From positions 124,001 to 188,000 of the forward strand of contig NZ_BMYJ01000002.1 in NCBI RefSeq assembly GCF_014652215.1: a stretch of 64,000 bases of DNA, read 5' to 3'. The number at the start of each line of letters is the position of its first letter. Positions within the stretch are counted from its first letter, which is position 1. Under the pieces are notes generated by a model. The model had not been told where the DNA came from. It saw only the letters and a program-made list of their open reading frames with translations, and searched no databases. This stretch comes from Neogemmobacter tilapiae. GTDB taxonomy: Bacteria > Pseudomonadota > Alphaproteobacteria > Rhodobacterales > Rhodobacteraceae. Position numbers and translations under genes: made by a program. This document shows positions 27,155 to 36,926 of this stretch, in pieces.

Positions 27155-29074
27155 ATGCGTTGGATTGTGCGGATCGTTGGGACATTGCTGGTTCTGATCC
27201 TGCTGGCCTTTGCGGCGTTGTTCTTTGTGCCTGCCGAAAAGATCGCGCAATTGGCGGCCGAGCGGTTTGAGCGGGCGACGGGCCGCGCGTTGACCATTGG
27301 CGGCGATATTCGTCCGACCTTTTGGCCGGTGCTGGGGGTTTCGACCGGGCCGGTGAGGGTGGCGAATGCGGATTGGGCCAGTGAAACGCCGATGTTCAAG
27401 GCGCAAGGGCTGTCGATTGGTGTCGATGCCGGGGCCTTGATCGGGGGTGAGGTGCGGGTGACCGAAGTCGTCGCCGATGCGCCCGAAATTCTGCTGGAGA
27501 GGGGCGCGGATGGGCGCGCGAATTGGGAATTTGGTGGGGGCGGTGGCGGTGGTGAAGCGGGGGCCTCGGGCGGCGCGGCCCCGGCCTTTACGCTGGACCG
27601 GGGGGAAATTCGCGGCGGGGCGGTGACTTACATCGACCATGCCCTTGGCGAGACCTTGGCGCTGACGGCGCTGGATATGGACTTTGCGCTGCCCGATTGG
27701 GCGGGGGCGGCGACGGCCAATGTCAAAGGCCAATTGCGGGGGCAGGATTTCACTGCCGACGTGAGTTTGGCGCAGGCGAATGCGGCGTTGTCGGGCAAGC
27801 TGACGGGCTTGACGCTGGCCTTGCGGGCGGGGGCGGCTCAGGTGGGTTTTGATGGTAAGGCGGGGCTGTCGCCCTTGATGGCCGAGGGGAAGCTGGACGC
27901 CGATCTGGGCGATCTGGCGGCGCTGTCGCGGCTGGTTGGCATGGCGCGGCCGGAACTGCCGCAGGGTCTGGGTGCGGGGTTGGTGAAGGCCAAAGGTGAT
28001 CTGACGCTGACGCCCGAGGGCAGCGTGCATCTGCGGGGGGCGGGGCTGGTTCTGGATGGCAACAGCCTGTCGGGTGATGTGGATTATGGGCCGGGGGCGG
28101 CGCGGCCGAAGATCAGCGCAAACCTGCGGGGCGGAAAGATCGATCTGCGGGGGCTGACGGGCGAAGGCGGGTCGGGTGGCGGGGGAGGCGGTTCGGGTTG
28201 GCCGAAGGACCGGATTGATGTGTCGGGTCTGGGCGCGGTGGACGGGGCCTTGGCCTTGCAGGCCGAGGCAGTCGAACTGGGCTGGATGCAGTTGGGTCCG
28301 ACGCAGGCGGTGGTGAGCCTTGAGGATCGGCGGGCGGTGATCGAGTTGAAAAAGGTCAGCGCCTATGAGGGGGCGATCGCCGGGCAGGTGGTGGTGAACG
28401 GGCGGGGGGGCCTGTCGGTGGGCGGCGATCTGGTGATTGGCGGGCTGTCGATGCAGCCCCTGCTACAGGATCTGGCGGGGTTTGACCGGTTGCTGGCGAA
28501 GGGGGATGTGAAGCTGAAATTCCTGTCGGCGGGCGACAATGTGGCGCAGTTGATGGCGGGGCTTTCGGGGAATGGGTCTGTCGCCTTGGGGCAGGGGGAA
28601 ATCCGGGGTTTGGACATCGGCGGGATGATCACGAACCTAGACCCCGGCTATGTCGGCGAGGGGGCGAAGACGATTTTCAGCGGGCTGTCGGGGACGTTCA
28701 CGATGGAGGGGGGCGTGGTGTCGAACAAAGACATGGCGCTGGCCTCGCCCGTGGTGAATGTGAACGGGCGGGGGAAGGTCGATCTGGGGGGGCGGAGTCT
28801 GGATTACCGGGTGGTGCCAAAGGTGGCGGCGGTGAACGGGCTGAAAGTGCCGGTGGATATTTCAGGGCCTTGGGACAACCTGTCCTACAAGATCGACGTG
28901 AAGGCGGCGACGGGGGTGGATGTCGAGGAAGAGGCCAAGACGAAGATCGAGGAAAAGCTGGGGATCAAGCGGAAAAAGGGCGAAAGCCTGGAGGATGCGG
29001 CGAAGCGGAAGGCGGAAAAGAAGCTGGAGCGGGAGGCGAAGAAGGCCTTGGAAGGGCTGCTGGGCGGAGAATAG
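27155..29074 (+). CDS. AsmA-family protein
   Basis: This is a 639-residue envelope protein. An N-terminal membrane anchor (MRWIVRIVGTLLVLILLAFA) precedes the AsmA pattern ALTIGGDIRPTFWPVLGVST, VRVANADWASETPMF and VTEVVADAPEILLERG. The repeating beta-strand body continues, with DYRVVPKVAAVNG near the end. The C-terminus is a highly charged Lys/Glu helix (EEEAKTKIEEKLGIKRKKGE). AsmA-like proteins span the periplasm and are linked to phospholipid transport to the outer membrane. ATG 27155 has GGGAGG upstream. Upstream in-frame ATGs fall within REP elements and are rejected. Confidence 0.88.
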   Translation: MRWIVRIVGTLLVLILLAFAALFFVPAEKIAQLAAERFERATGRALTIGGDIRPTFWPVLGVSTGPVRVANADWASETPMFKAQGLSIGVDAGALIGGEVRVTEVVADAPEILLERGADGRANWEFGGGGGGGEAGASGGAAPAFTLDRGEIRGGAVTYIDHALGETLALTALDMDFALPDWAGAATANVKGQLRGQDFTADVSLAQANAALSGKLTGLTLALRAGAAQVGFDGKAGLSPLMAEGKLDADLGDLAALSRLVGMARPELPQGLGAGLVKAKGDLTLTPEGSVHLRGAGLVLDGNSLSGDVDYGPGAARPKISANLRGGKIDLRGLTGEGGSGGGGGGSGWPKDRIDVSGLGAVDGALALQAEAVELGWMQLGPTQAVVSLEDRRAVIELKKVSAYEGAIAGQVVVNGRGGLSVGGDLVIGGLSMQPLLQDLAGFDRLLAKGDVKLKFLSAGDNVAQLMAGLSGNGSVALGQGEIRGLDIGGMITNLDPGYVGEGAKTIFSGLSGTFTMEGGVVSNKDMALASPVVNVNGRGKVDLGGRSLDYRVVPKVAAVNGLKVPVDISGPWDNLSYKIDVKAATGVDVEEEAKTKIEEKLGIKRKKGESLEDAAKRKAEKKLEREAKKALEGLLGGE

Positions 29075-29147
29075 CCGAAGGGATGCGGGCGGGGCGTTTT
29101 CCTTGGCCGCGCGGGGGGCTATACTGACGGCAAAACAGGAGCAGGCG

Positions 29148-29513
29148 ATGAAGAAATTCCTTTTGGCGGTGACCTTGGTTTTGGCCGGTCCAGCGCAGGC
29201 CTTTATGGCGGAAAATGATGTGCGGGTGGCGGCGATGGACGGGGGGCAGTTCCTGGTGGGGCCGGTGCCGGGTATGGGGGCAGCGGCCTCATGGTGTGCG
29301 GCGGGGGATTATGCGCTACGGAAGCTGAATCTGGCGCCGACGGATCGGATTTGGCGGGTGTCGGTGCCGCCGCGGAAGCAGGGTGAGGGTGTGGTGTTTG
29401 CGCTGACAGGCGACGGGGCTTCGCCGAAAACCGGGCTTGTGCGGATTCCGGATGACGGCAGCATGACGGTGGCGGGGGCGCAGGCGCTGTGCTGGGCGCT
29501 GAACTTTGAATAA
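29148..29513 (+). CDS. Small secreted protein of unknown function
   Basis: This is a 121-residue protein with signal peptide KKFLLAVTLVLAGPAQA. The mature part contains SWCAAGDYALRKLNL and AGAQALCWALNFE, whose two cysteines may form a disulfide, and a DRIWRVSVPPRKQGEG segment. I do not recognise a family, though such short proteins are common in Rhodobacterales. AGGAG lies a few bases before the ATG. It overlaps the next small secreted-protein gene by eight bases. Confidence 0.7.
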   Translation: MKKFLLAVTLVLAGPAQAFMAENDVRVAAMDGGQFLVGPVPGMGAAASWCAAGDYALRKLNLAPTDRIWRVSVPPRKQGEGVVFALTGDGASPKTGLVRIPDDGSMTVAGAQALCWALNFE

Positions 29514-29979
29514 GGCGCTGGTTCTGGCGCTGTTCCTGCCGGAGGCGGCCTTGGCGGATTGTGCGGAGGGGACGTTTTTGTCCTGCACGATCAAGGGCAA
29601 GGCGCTGGATGTCTGTGTGGCGGGCGACCGGGTGACCTATGCCTTTGGGCCAGCGGGCGTGCCAGAGTTGGAATTGTCGGAACCCTTGTCAGCCTTGACG
29701 CACAGTCCGTGGAGCGGGGTGGGGCGGTCGATTTGGGAGGGGCTGGGGTTTCGGAACGAAGGCTATACCTATGAGGCCTATCTGAGTTTTGACCGGCTGA
29801 ACCAAGCGGCGGGGATGGAGGGGGGCGTGACGGTGCTGAAGGGCGAGAAGATCGTCACGCAACTGGCCTGCGATGCAGGCACGGTGGAGGGCCATTTCGA
29901 CACTTTGACCGAGGCGATGGCGGGGCAGGGCTATTGCTGGAACCCTGCGGATTTCCGTTATCAGCAGGGGGGCTGCTGA
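29506..29979 (+). CDS. Small secreted protein of unknown function
   Basis: This is a 157-residue protein starting at TTG 29506, overlapping the end of the preceding gene. The signal peptide (NKALVLALFLPEAALA) is followed by DCAEGTFLSCTIKGKALDVCV with three cysteines. Two further cysteines lie near the C-terminus (QLACDAG, GYCWNPADF) and a last one at the end. The cysteine spacing suggests a periplasmic disulfide-bonded protein. No known family is recognised. The coupled order with the preceding gene suggests the two act together. Confidence 0.65.
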   Translation: MNKALVLALFLPEAALADCAEGTFLSCTIKGKALDVCVAGDRVTYAFGPAGVPELELSEPLSALTHSPWSGVGRSIWEGLGFRNEGYTYEAYLSFDRLNQAAGMEGGVTVLKGEKIVTQLACDAGTVEGHFDTLTEAMAGQGYCWNPADFRYQQGGC

Positions 29980-30123
29980 GTCCCTGACGCCACAGGTCTG
30001 GGGCTATATCCTGTGGTGGCAAATTCCCGCTGGCCCATGGCTGCTGTCTGCCCCTATAGTTGGGGGACAACGGGGGAATAACCCCCGGACTTGAGGCAGT
30101 CATAAAGATCAGGGGGATAGCCC

Positions 30124-30591
30124 ATGCGTTGCCCGTTTTGCGGGAATATTGACACGCAGGTGAAGGACTCGCGCCCGGCGGAGGACCATGTGTCGATCCG
30201 TCGCAGGCGTTTTTGTCCGGCCTGCGGGGGGCGCTTTACGACCTATGAACGGGTCCAATTGCGCGATCTGGTGGTGATCAAATCCAGCGGTAAGCGCGAG
30301 GATTTTGATCGGGACAAGCTGGAACGTTCGATCCGCATTGCCATGCAGAAGCGGCCGATTGAGCCGGAGCGGATCGATCAGATGATTTCGGGGATCGTGC
30401 GGCGCTTGGAAAGTCTGGGGGAAACGGACATTCCATCGCGGACGATTGGTGAGATCGTGATGGAAAGCCTGGCGCGGATCGACACGGTCGGCTATGTGCG
30501 TTTCGCGAGCGTTTACAAGAACTTCCAGGCGGCGGACGACTTTGACAAGTTTGTCTCTGAGCTGCGGCCGACAGGTGCGGCGGAAGAGTGA
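30124..30591 (+). CDS. nrdR: Transcriptional repressor NrdR
   Basis: NrdR is a nucleotide-sensing repressor of ribonucleotide reductase genes. The 155-residue protein has the N-terminal zinc ribbon (MRCPFCGN and [15 protein letters not shown]) and the ATP-cone domain ([18 protein letters not shown] to [14 protein letters not shown]). It overlaps ribD by four bases (GTGA), an order (nrdR-ribD) widely kept in bacteria. I found no NrdR box in its own upstream region. Confidence 0.96.
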   Translation: MRCPFCGNIDTQVKDSRPAEDHVSIRRRRFCPACGGRFTTYERVQLRDLVVIKSSGKREDFDRDKLERSIRIAMQKRPIEPERIDQMISGIVRRLESLGETDIPSRTIGEIVMESLARIDTVGYVRFASVYKNFQAADDFDKFVSELRPTGAAEE

Positions 30592-31670
30592 GCGACGAAG
30601 ACCACATGCGCCATGCCCTGGGCCTTGCGGCCCGGGGATTGGGTCAGGTCTGGCCCAATCCGGCAGTGGGTTGCGTGATCGTGAAAGAGGGGCGGATCGT
30701 CGGGCGGGGCTGGACCCAGCCGGGCGGTCGGCCCCATGCGGAACGCCGCGCGCTGGATCAGGCGGGGGCGGCGGCACGGGGGGCTACGGCCTATGTGACG
30801 CTGGAGCCCTGTGCGCATCACGGCCATACGCCGCCCTGTGCCGATGGGCTGATCGAGGCGGGGGTGACAAGGGTTGTCACCGCGCTGACCGACCCGGATG
30901 CGCGGGTGGCGGGCAAGGGCCATGCGATGCTGCGGGCGGCGGGAATTGCGGTGCGCGAGGGCGTTTTGTCCGATGCGGCGCGGATTTTGAACCGGGGTTT
31001 CCTGAAACGGGTGGAACAGGGCCTGCCGCTGGTGACGCTGAAACTGGCGACCACCTTGGACGGGCGGATTGCCACAAGCACGGGCGAAAGCCGCTGGATC
31101 ACCGGGCCCGAGGCGCGGCGTCAGGTGCATCTGATGCGGTTGACGCATGATGCGGTGATGGTGGGCAGCGGCACGGCGCGGGCGGATGATCCTGATCTTG
31201 GGGTGCGCGATCTGGGGGCCGTGCGGCAGCCCATTCGGGTGGTGCTCGACAGTGCTTTGTCGCTGTCGCCGGACAGTGTGTTGGGACGAACGGCGCGGGA
31301 AAGATCGGTCTGGATTCTGCATGGGCCGGATGTGCCCCTGACCGCGCGCCACGGCTGGATGCGGACCGGGGCGCAGTTGATCCAATTGCCGGAGGGGCCG
31401 CGTGACCTTGCTGCCGCGTTGCGGGCGCTGGGCGAACGCGGGCTGACGCGGGTGTTTTGTGAGGGCGGGGGGCAGTTGGCCGCCAGCCTGATCGGGGCTG
31501 GGTTGGTGGATGATCTGGCGGTGTTCAACGCCGGGGCGCTGATCGGGGCCGATGGCGTGGCGGCCTTGGCGGGTTTGGGCGTGCAAGCCTTGGCCGACGC
31601 GCCGCGCTTTGTCTTGGCGGGGCAAGAGCGGGTTGGGGCCGATGTTTTGAGCCTTTGGCGGCGGGAATAG
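30588..31670 (+). CDS. ribD: Bifunctional riboflavin deaminase/reductase RibD
   Basis: RibD catalyses the deaminase and reductase steps of riboflavin synthesis. The 360-residue protein has the cytidine-deaminase-like N-terminal domain with [12 protein letters not shown] (HAE zinc motif) and [14 protein letters not shown] (PC-x-C zinc ligands). The C-terminal reductase part contains [18 protein letters not shown] and [13 protein letters not shown]. The start is GTG 30588, overlapping the nrdR stop. The rest of the riboflavin operon (ribE, ribBA, ribH) does not follow; a sarcosine oxidase operon does. Confidence 0.95.
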   Translation: MSDEDHMRHALGLAARGLGQVWPNPAVGCVIVKEGRIVGRGWTQPGGRPHAERRALDQAGAAARGATAYVTLEPCAHHGHTPPCADGLIEAGVTRVVTALTDPDARVAGKGHAMLRAAGIAVREGVLSDAARILNRGFLKRVEQGLPLVTLKLATTLDGRIATSTGESRWITGPEARRQVHLMRLTHDAVMVGSGTARADDPDLGVRDLGAVRQPIRVVLDSALSLSPDSVLGRTARERSVWILHGPDVPLTARHGWMRTGAQLIQLPEGPRDLAAALRALGERGLTRVFCEGGGQLAASLIGAGLVDDLAVFNAGALIGADGVAALAGLGVQALADAPRFVLAGQERVGADVLSLWRRE

Positions 31671-31974
31671 GGCGGAGGAAAGGGCTGCGCGCGCCGCGGG
31701 GTGGGCGCAGCCACGGCAGTTCCCCCCGATTTATGGTGCAATCCCGAAAGACGTCGCGCTTGCGGCCGACGTTGCAATCGCGCACGCCCTGGGGGGCGGC
31801 GTGCGCGGCCCGGCTGGTCGCCGGGCGGAACATTTGGCTGGTGCTGCACACTGGAGGGCAAGCCAATTTTCCATTCACGACATTTTTCGTCGCCCGCGGC
31901 AGGGGCGGGCGGGGCAGGTCTTGCTATTCCTGACCCAAGGCTTTCAGATGAGCCAACAGGATACGGGGCCGCCG
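31671..31974 (+). other. Gap between ribD and soxB
   Basis: This 304-base stretch holds no gene that I can support. A 7-bp hairpin (GCCCGGC at 31808-31814, GCCGGGC at 31820-31826) may end ribD transcription, though no T-run follows. The AT-richer part at 31865-31890 probably belongs to the soxB promoter. I saw no FMN riboswitch core. Confidence 0.4.
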
Positions 31975-33225
31975 ATGCGCTATTCAGGTTTCAATGTCAT
32001 TCGTCAGGGCCTGAGCGGCAACAAAGGCTGGACGCCCGCTTGGCGCGATCCGGCCCCCAAGGCGGAATATGATGTTGTCATTATTGGCGGCGGCGGGCAT
32101 GGGCTTTCCACCGCCTATTATCTGGCGAAAAATCATGGGCTGACGAATATTGCTGTCGTCGAAAAGGGCTATCTGGGCGGCGGCAACATCGGGCGGAACA
32201 CGACGATTGTGCGGGCCAACTATTTCCTGCCGGGGAACAGCGAGTTCTATTCGCATTCGCTGAAACTGTGGGAGGGGTTGGAGGCCGACCTCAATTACAA
32301 CGTCATGCATTCCCAGCGGGGGCTGATCAACCTGTTCCATTCCGATGGGCAGCGGGACGCCTTTGTGCGGCGGGGCAATGCGATGATCAATCAGGGGGAT
32401 GATGCCATCCTTTTGGACCGGGAAGGGGTGCGGAAACATCTGCCCTACCTCGATTTCGAACAGACCCGCTTTCCGATTTACGGCGGGCTTTTGCATCCGC
32501 GCGGGGGTTCTGCGCGGCATGATGCTGTGGCTTGGGGCTATGCGCGCGGGGCCGACCAGCGGGGCGTCGATCTGATCCAGAATTGCGAAGTGACGGGGAT
32601 TGATGTGTCGGGCGGCCGTGTGACGGGGGTTCAGACGACGCGGGGGGCGATCCGGGCGAAGAAGGTGGCCATCATCGTGGCGGGGCGGTCGAGCCAAGTC
32701 GCCGCAATGGCGGGGATGCGCTTGCCGATTGAAAGCCATGTCTTGCAGGCCTTTGTGACCGAGGGGCTGAAGCCGGTGATTGACCATGTTGTCAGTTTCG
32801 GGATGGGGCATTTCTATATCAGCCAGTCGGACAAGGGCGGATTGGTCTTTGGTGGCGATCTGGATTTCTATGCCTCTTACGCCGCGCGGGGGAACCTGCC
32901 GATGGTCGAACATGTGATGGAGGCGGGGATGACGCTGATGCCGATGATCGGGCGCGCCAAGGTGCTGCGGTCTTGGGGCGGGATCATGGATATGTCGCCG
33001 GACGGGTCGCCCATCATCGACAAGACGGGGATTGAAGGGCTGTATCTGGATTGTGGCTGGAACTATGGGGGGTTCAAGGCGGTGCCCGCCAGCGGCTGGT
33101 GCATGGCACATTTGGTGGCGACGGATACGCCGCATGAATACGCGGCGCGGTTCCGGCTGGATCGGTTCAGAACGGGGCATCTTCTGGATGAAGAAGGCAC
33201 CGGCTCGCAGCACAATTTGCATTGA
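31975..33225 (+). CDS. soxB: Sarcosine oxidase beta subunit
   Basis: This is the catalytic flavin subunit of heterotetrameric sarcosine oxidase, which demethylates sarcosine to glycine and passes the methyl group to THF as methylene-THF. The 416-residue protein begins MRYSGFNVIRQGLSGNKGW, as in the family, then the FAD motif VVIIGGGGHGLSTAYYLAK. It shows RNTTIVRANYF and GIEGLYLDCGWNYGGFKA near the C-terminus, the latter typical of DAO-fold flavin sites. An in-frame ATG at 31948 with AAGG upstream would add nine residues. An unrelated gene lies between it and soxD. Confidence 0.94.
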   Translation: MRYSGFNVIRQGLSGNKGWTPAWRDPAPKAEYDVVIIGGGGHGLSTAYYLAKNHGLTNIAVVEKGYLGGGNIGRNTTIVRANYFLPGNSEFYSHSLKLWEGLEADLNYNVMHSQRGLINLFHSDGQRDAFVRRGNAMINQGDDAILLDREGVRKHLPYLDFEQTRFPIYGGLLHPRGGSARHDAVAWGYARGADQRGVDLIQNCEVTGIDVSGGRVTGVQTTRGAIRAKKVAIIVAGRSSQVAAMAGMRLPIESHVLQAFVTEGLKPVIDHVVSFGMGHFYISQSDKGGLVFGGDLDFYASYAARGNLPMVEHVMEAGMTLMPMIGRAKVLRSWGGIMDMSPDGSPIIDKTGIEGLYLDCGWNYGGFKAVPASGWCMAHLVATDTPHEYAARFRLDRFRTGHLLDEEGTGSQHNLH

Positions 33226-33232
33226 GGGGATG

Positions 33233-33751
33233 ATGAGGAAGTCCCTTTGTGCCATGGCGTCGTGCCTGTTCGGGCTTTTCCCAAGTTTTGTCTTGGGCGA
33301 GGTTTGTATGAGAGGTGAAATTATAGAGGTAGCGTTGGGTATGGAGGGAGCGCCTAGTTTGCACGGCTGTAGACCTCTTTTCGCTTTTGAAGACAGCTTT
33401 GGTGCCAAAGGCGTTTTTGTGAACAGTATGCCAGGATTGACCGTGTCAAAGTCAGGGCGTCCTCAAGTGCATGTTCGGCTGGAGTCCAAATTGACTTGGG
33501 AAGAACTCGATCAGGCCACCTTGGCGACGGGAGGTACATTGGAGACGGCCATTTCAGAATATCAATTGTCTTTGCGAGAGATTGCATGCGCGGGTGGTTA
33601 CGCGAATTTCTTGAACGCGGGCGGCTCACTTCACATTACGCTAACTGCAACCAAGATGCTCGAAAACCCTGAGCCATTGGAGTTGGGGATGGGGTTGGTC
33701 ACTTTGATCGACCTTGAAATCGACACTCCGCAAGACTGCGAGGCCCCATAA
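33233..33751 (+). CDS. Hypothetical secreted protein inserted in the sox operon
   Basis: This is a 172-residue protein of no family that I recognise. The signal peptide RKSLCAMASCLFGLFPSFVLG precedes a beta-rich body with three or four cysteines (EVCMRGEI, LHGCRPLF, REIACAGGY, PQDCEAP). ATG 33233 has GAGGGG just upstream; ATG 33230 is also possible. It lies between soxB (stop 33225) and soxD (start 33751), where most sox operons have no gene. Its base composition is lower in GC than both neighbours, which suggests a late insertion. It may be co-expressed with the oxidase but has no visible link to its chemistry. Confidence 0.7.
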   Translation: MRKSLCAMASCLFGLFPSFVLGEVCMRGEIIEVALGMEGAPSLHGCRPLFAFEDSFGAKGVFVNSMPGLTVSKSGRPQVHVRLESKLTWEELDQATLATGGTLETAISEYQLSLREIACAGGYANFLNAGGSLHITLTATKMLENPEPLELGMGLVTLIDLEIDTPQDCEAP

Positions 33752-34002
33752 TGCGCCTGACCTGCCCCCTTTGTGGCCCGCGTGATCGTCGGGAGTTTTA
33801 TTACTCCGGTTCCGCCGATTACCTGACCCGCCCTGCTACGGATGATGCCGCAGGGTGGGACAACCATTTGCATCTGCGCGACAACCCCGCCGGGGAGACG
33901 CGGGATTTGTGGTATCATGAGACGGGCTGTGCGCAGTGGCTGCTGGTCACGCGCGATACGGTGACCCATGTGATTTCCAAGGTGGAGCTGGTGGCGAAAT
34001 GA
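33751..34002 (+). CDS. soxD: Sarcosine oxidase delta subunit
   Basis: This is the small zinc-containing subunit of heterotetrameric sarcosine oxidase. The 83-residue protein has the family motif MRLTCPLCGPRDRREFYYSG (Cys-x2-Cys) at its start, then HLRDNPAGETRDLWYHETGC and CAQWLLVTRDT, giving a further Cys and a His as zinc ligands. It overlaps soxA as ATGA and shares one base with the stop of the preceding inserted gene. Confidence 0.94.
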   Translation: MRLTCPLCGPRDRREFYYSGSADYLTRPATDDAAGWDNHLHLRDNPAGETRDLWYHETGCAQWLLVTRDTVTHVISKVELVAK

Positions 34003-36926
34003 GGGTGGCGGGCAAGGGTTTGGTGGATCTGTCGGCACCCATCGGCTTTCGCTTTGACGGGCGGGATTATGTCGGGGCCGAGGGCGATACGCTGGCCTCG
34101 GCGCTGCTCGCCAATGGCGTGCGGGTCGTGGGGCGCAGTTTCAAATACCACCGTCCCAGGGGTGTTCTGACGGCGGGGTCCGAGGAACCGAACGCGATGG
34201 TGGAGATGGTCGAGGGCGATCAGCAGACGCCGAACGTGCGGGCGACGGTGCAGGAATTGTATCAGGGGCTTGTGGCGCGCAGTCAGAACCGCTGGCCCTC
34301 GGCCCGGTTTGACGTGATGGCGGTGAATGATTTCGCCTCTCCCCTGCTTGGCGCAGGCTTCTACTACAAGACCTTCATGTGGCCGCGGCGCTTTTGGGAG
34401 GGGCTGTATGAGCCGGTGATCCGGCGGGCGGCGGGCTTGGGTTCGCTTTCGGGGAAGCATGACGAGGGCGAGTATGAGAAGGCCTATGCGTTTTGCGATC
34501 TGCTGGTGGTGGGTGGCGGGCCTGCGGGGTTGATGGCGGCCTTGGTGGCGGCCAAGGCCGGGGCGGATGTGATCCTGGCGGATGAGGGCGCGCGGATTGG
34601 TGGGCGGCTTCTGACCGATGGGGAAACGGTTGACGGGTTAAGCGGGCCGGATTGGGTGGCGCAAGCCTTGGCGGCGATGCCGAATGTGCGGGTGATGACG
34701 CGGACCAGCGTGACGGGGGCCTATGACGATGGCACCTATGGCGCGCTGGAACGGGTGGGGCTGCATCTTGCGCCGCGCGACCATCTGCCGCGGGAATGCT
34801 TCTGGCGGATCGTCGCGAAACAGGCGGTCATGGCGACGGGGGCTTTGGAGCGGCCCATTGCCTTCCCGGACAATGACCGGCCGGGGGTGATGCTGGCGAG
34901 CGGGGTTCAGGCTTACCTGAACCGCTATGGCGTGGCGACGGGGCGGCGGGTGACGCTGTTTGCGAACAACGAAGCGGCGCGGGCGGTGGCGCGGGATCTG
35001 ATGGCGGCAGGCGTGCAGGTGGCGGCGATCATCGACAGCCGCGAGGGGGCGAGCGTCGCCGAGGACTGCCCGGTTTACGCGGGCGCGCGGGTTGTGGGGA
35101 CGCGGGGGCGGCTGGGTCTGAAAGAGATCACGGTGGCGCATAAGGGGGATGAGATCACCATTGAAACCGACTGTCTGGCGGTTTCGGGGGGGTGGAATCC
35201 GACGCTGCATCTGGCCTGTCACCACAACGGGCGTCCGGTTTGGGATGATGGGATTGCGGCCTTTGTGCCGAAGCCGGGGATGGTGCCGGGGCTGACGGCG
35301 GCGGGGGCTGCGGCGGGGGTCTTTGGGCTGGCCGCCTGTCTGGAATCGGGCAAGGCGGTGGGGAAAGCGGCGGTGGAGGCTTTGGGGCTGAAGACCAAGC
35401 CCGTAAAGGTGCCTGCCGCGACGGACCGGGCCTATGGGATTGAACCGCTGTGGCATGTGCCGGGCAAGGGCGGGCTTTGGGCGCGGGAATGGCTGGACTT
35501 TGCCAATGACGTGACGGTCAAGGATGTGAAGCTTTCGGCGCAGGAAGGCTTTGTCAGCGTTGAACATATGAAGCGTTACACGACGCAGGGCATGGCCCCC
35601 GATCAGGGCAAGAATTCCAATGTCGCGGCCTTGGCCGTTTTGGCCGATGCGACGGGGCGTTCGATCCCGGAAACGGGGACGACGACCTTCCGCCCGCCCT
35701 ATACGCCGGTGTCCATCGCCGCGATGGGGGCCGGTGGGCGGGGCATGGGCTTTGCGCCGCAACGGTTTTTGACCTCGCATCAGGCGAGCGTGGAACGCCA
35801 TGCGCCGATGATCGAGGCAGGGCTTTGGTATCGGCCGAGCTATTTCCCGAAACCGGGCGAGACGACCTGGCAGCAGGCTTGCGAGCGGGAAGTGCGGATG
35901 GTGCGGACGCATGTGGGTGTCTGCGATGTGTCGACGCTGGGCAAGATTGACTTGCAGGGCAAGGATGCGGGACGGTTTCTGGATTTCGTTTATGCCAATA
36001 CCTTCAGCACCCTTCAGCCGGGCCGCGTGCGCTATGGGCTGATGCTGCGCGAGGATGGGATGGTGCTGGACGATGGCACCACGGCCTGTCTGGCGCCGAA
36101 CCACTATCTGATGACGACGACAACCGCAGCGGCGGGGCTGGTCATGCGGCATCTGGATTTCGTGAAACAGGCGTTCTGCGCCGATTGGGATGTGCGGTTC
36201 ATCAGCGTCACCGAACAATGGGCGCAGTTTGCGGTGGCCGGGCCTTTGGCGCGGACCTTGCTGAACAGCGTTCTGGATCAGCCGCTGGATATGGCGCGGT
36301 TTCCGTTCATGGGCTGTGGTTCGGTGCAGGTGCAGGGCGTTCAGGCGCGGCTGTTCCGGATCAGTTTTTCGGGTGAGGAAGGCTATGAAATTGCCGTTCC
36401 CGCCCGCTATGGCGAGGCTTTGTTCCGGGATTTGCTGGCGCGGGCGGAAACCATGGGCGGCGGGCCTTATGGGATGGAGGCGCTGAATGTGCTGCGCATC
36501 GAGAAAGGCTTTCTGACCCATGCCGAAATGCACGGGCGGGTGACGGCTTTTGATCTGGGCCTGCAAAAGATGATCGCCGCCAAGGATTGCATTGGCAAGG
36601 GGGCCAGCCTACGGCCCGGTCTTTCGGGGCCTGAGCGCGAGCAGTTGGTGGGGCTGCGGCCGGTGCAGGATCAGGCCATCACGGCGGGGGCGCATCTGTT
36701 CACGCCGGGGGATACAGTCGAACGGGTGAATGACCAAGGCTATGTCACCTCGGTCGGCCAATCACCCACTTTGGGCGGCTGGCTGGCGTTGGCGTTTTTG
36801 AAGAACGGTCGGGCAAGGCATGGCGAAAATGTGCGGCTGGTGGACCATCTGCGCGGCATCGACTGCCTGTGTCAGGTGAGCGGGCCGGTGTTCCACGACC
36901 CCGAGGGAGGGAAGCTTCGTGCCTAA
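33999..36926 (+). CDS. soxA: Sarcosine oxidase alpha subunit
   Basis: This is the 975-residue alpha subunit carrying NAD and the folate-binding GCVT-like domain. Features in order: an N-terminal ferredoxin-like segment (FRFDGRDYVGAEGDTLASAL, SFKYHRPRG), a nucleotide-binding fold (LLVVGGGPAGLMAALVAAK at about 168), a second one (NRYGVATGRRVTLFANNE), and a C-terminal aminomethyltransferase-like region with GEEGYEIAVPARY and GMEALNVLRIEKGFLTH. The ATG at 33999 overlaps the soxD stop. It overlaps soxG by eight bases. Confidence 0.95.
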   Translation: MRVAGKGLVDLSAPIGFRFDGRDYVGAEGDTLASALLANGVRVVGRSFKYHRPRGVLTAGSEEPNAMVEMVEGDQQTPNVRATVQELYQGLVARSQNRWPSARFDVMAVNDFASPLLGAGFYYKTFMWPRRFWEGLYEPVIRRAAGLGSLSGKHDEGEYEKAYAFCDLLVVGGGPAGLMAALVAAKAGADVILADEGARIGGRLLTDGETVDGLSGPDWVAQALAAMPNVRVMTRTSVTGAYDDGTYGALERVGLHLAPRDHLPRECFWRIVAKQAVMATGALERPIAFPDNDRPGVMLASGVQAYLNRYGVATGRRVTLFANNEAARAVARDLMAAGVQVAAIIDSREGASVAEDCPVYAGARVVGTRGRLGLKEITVAHKGDEITIETDCLAVSGGWNPTLHLACHHNGRPVWDDGIAAFVPKPGMVPGLTAAGAAAGVFGLAACLESGKAVGKAAVEALGLKTKPVKVPAATDRAYGIEPLWHVPGKGGLWAREWLDFANDVTVKDVKLSAQEGFVSVEHMKRYTTQGMAPDQGKNSNVAALAVLADATGRSIPETGTTTFRPPYTPVSIAAMGAGGRGMGFAPQRFLTSHQASVERHAPMIEAGLWYRPSYFPKPGETTWQQACEREVRMVRTHVGVCDVSTLGKIDLQGKDAGRFLDFVYANTFSTLQPGRVRYGLMLREDGMVLDDGTTACLAPNHYLMTTTTAAAGLVMRHLDFVKQAFCADWDVRFISVTEQWAQFAVAGPLARTLLNSVLDQPLDMARFPFMGCGSVQVQGVQARLFRISFSGEEGYEIAVPARYGEALFRDLLARAETMGGGPYGMEALNVLRIEKGFLTHAEMHGRVTAFDLGLQKMIAAKDCIGKGASLRPGLSGPEREQLVGLRPVQDQAITAGAHLFTPGDTVERVNDQGYVTSVGQSPTLGGWLALAFLKNGRARHGENVRLVDHLRGIDCLCQVSGPVFHDPEGGKLRA

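Noticed and set aside
31671-31974. FMN, TPP or ZTP riboswitch before the riboflavin, ABC-importer or folate genes
   Set aside because: I looked for the conserved cores in the gaps near ribD, 14852-15089 and 7233-7431 and saw none.
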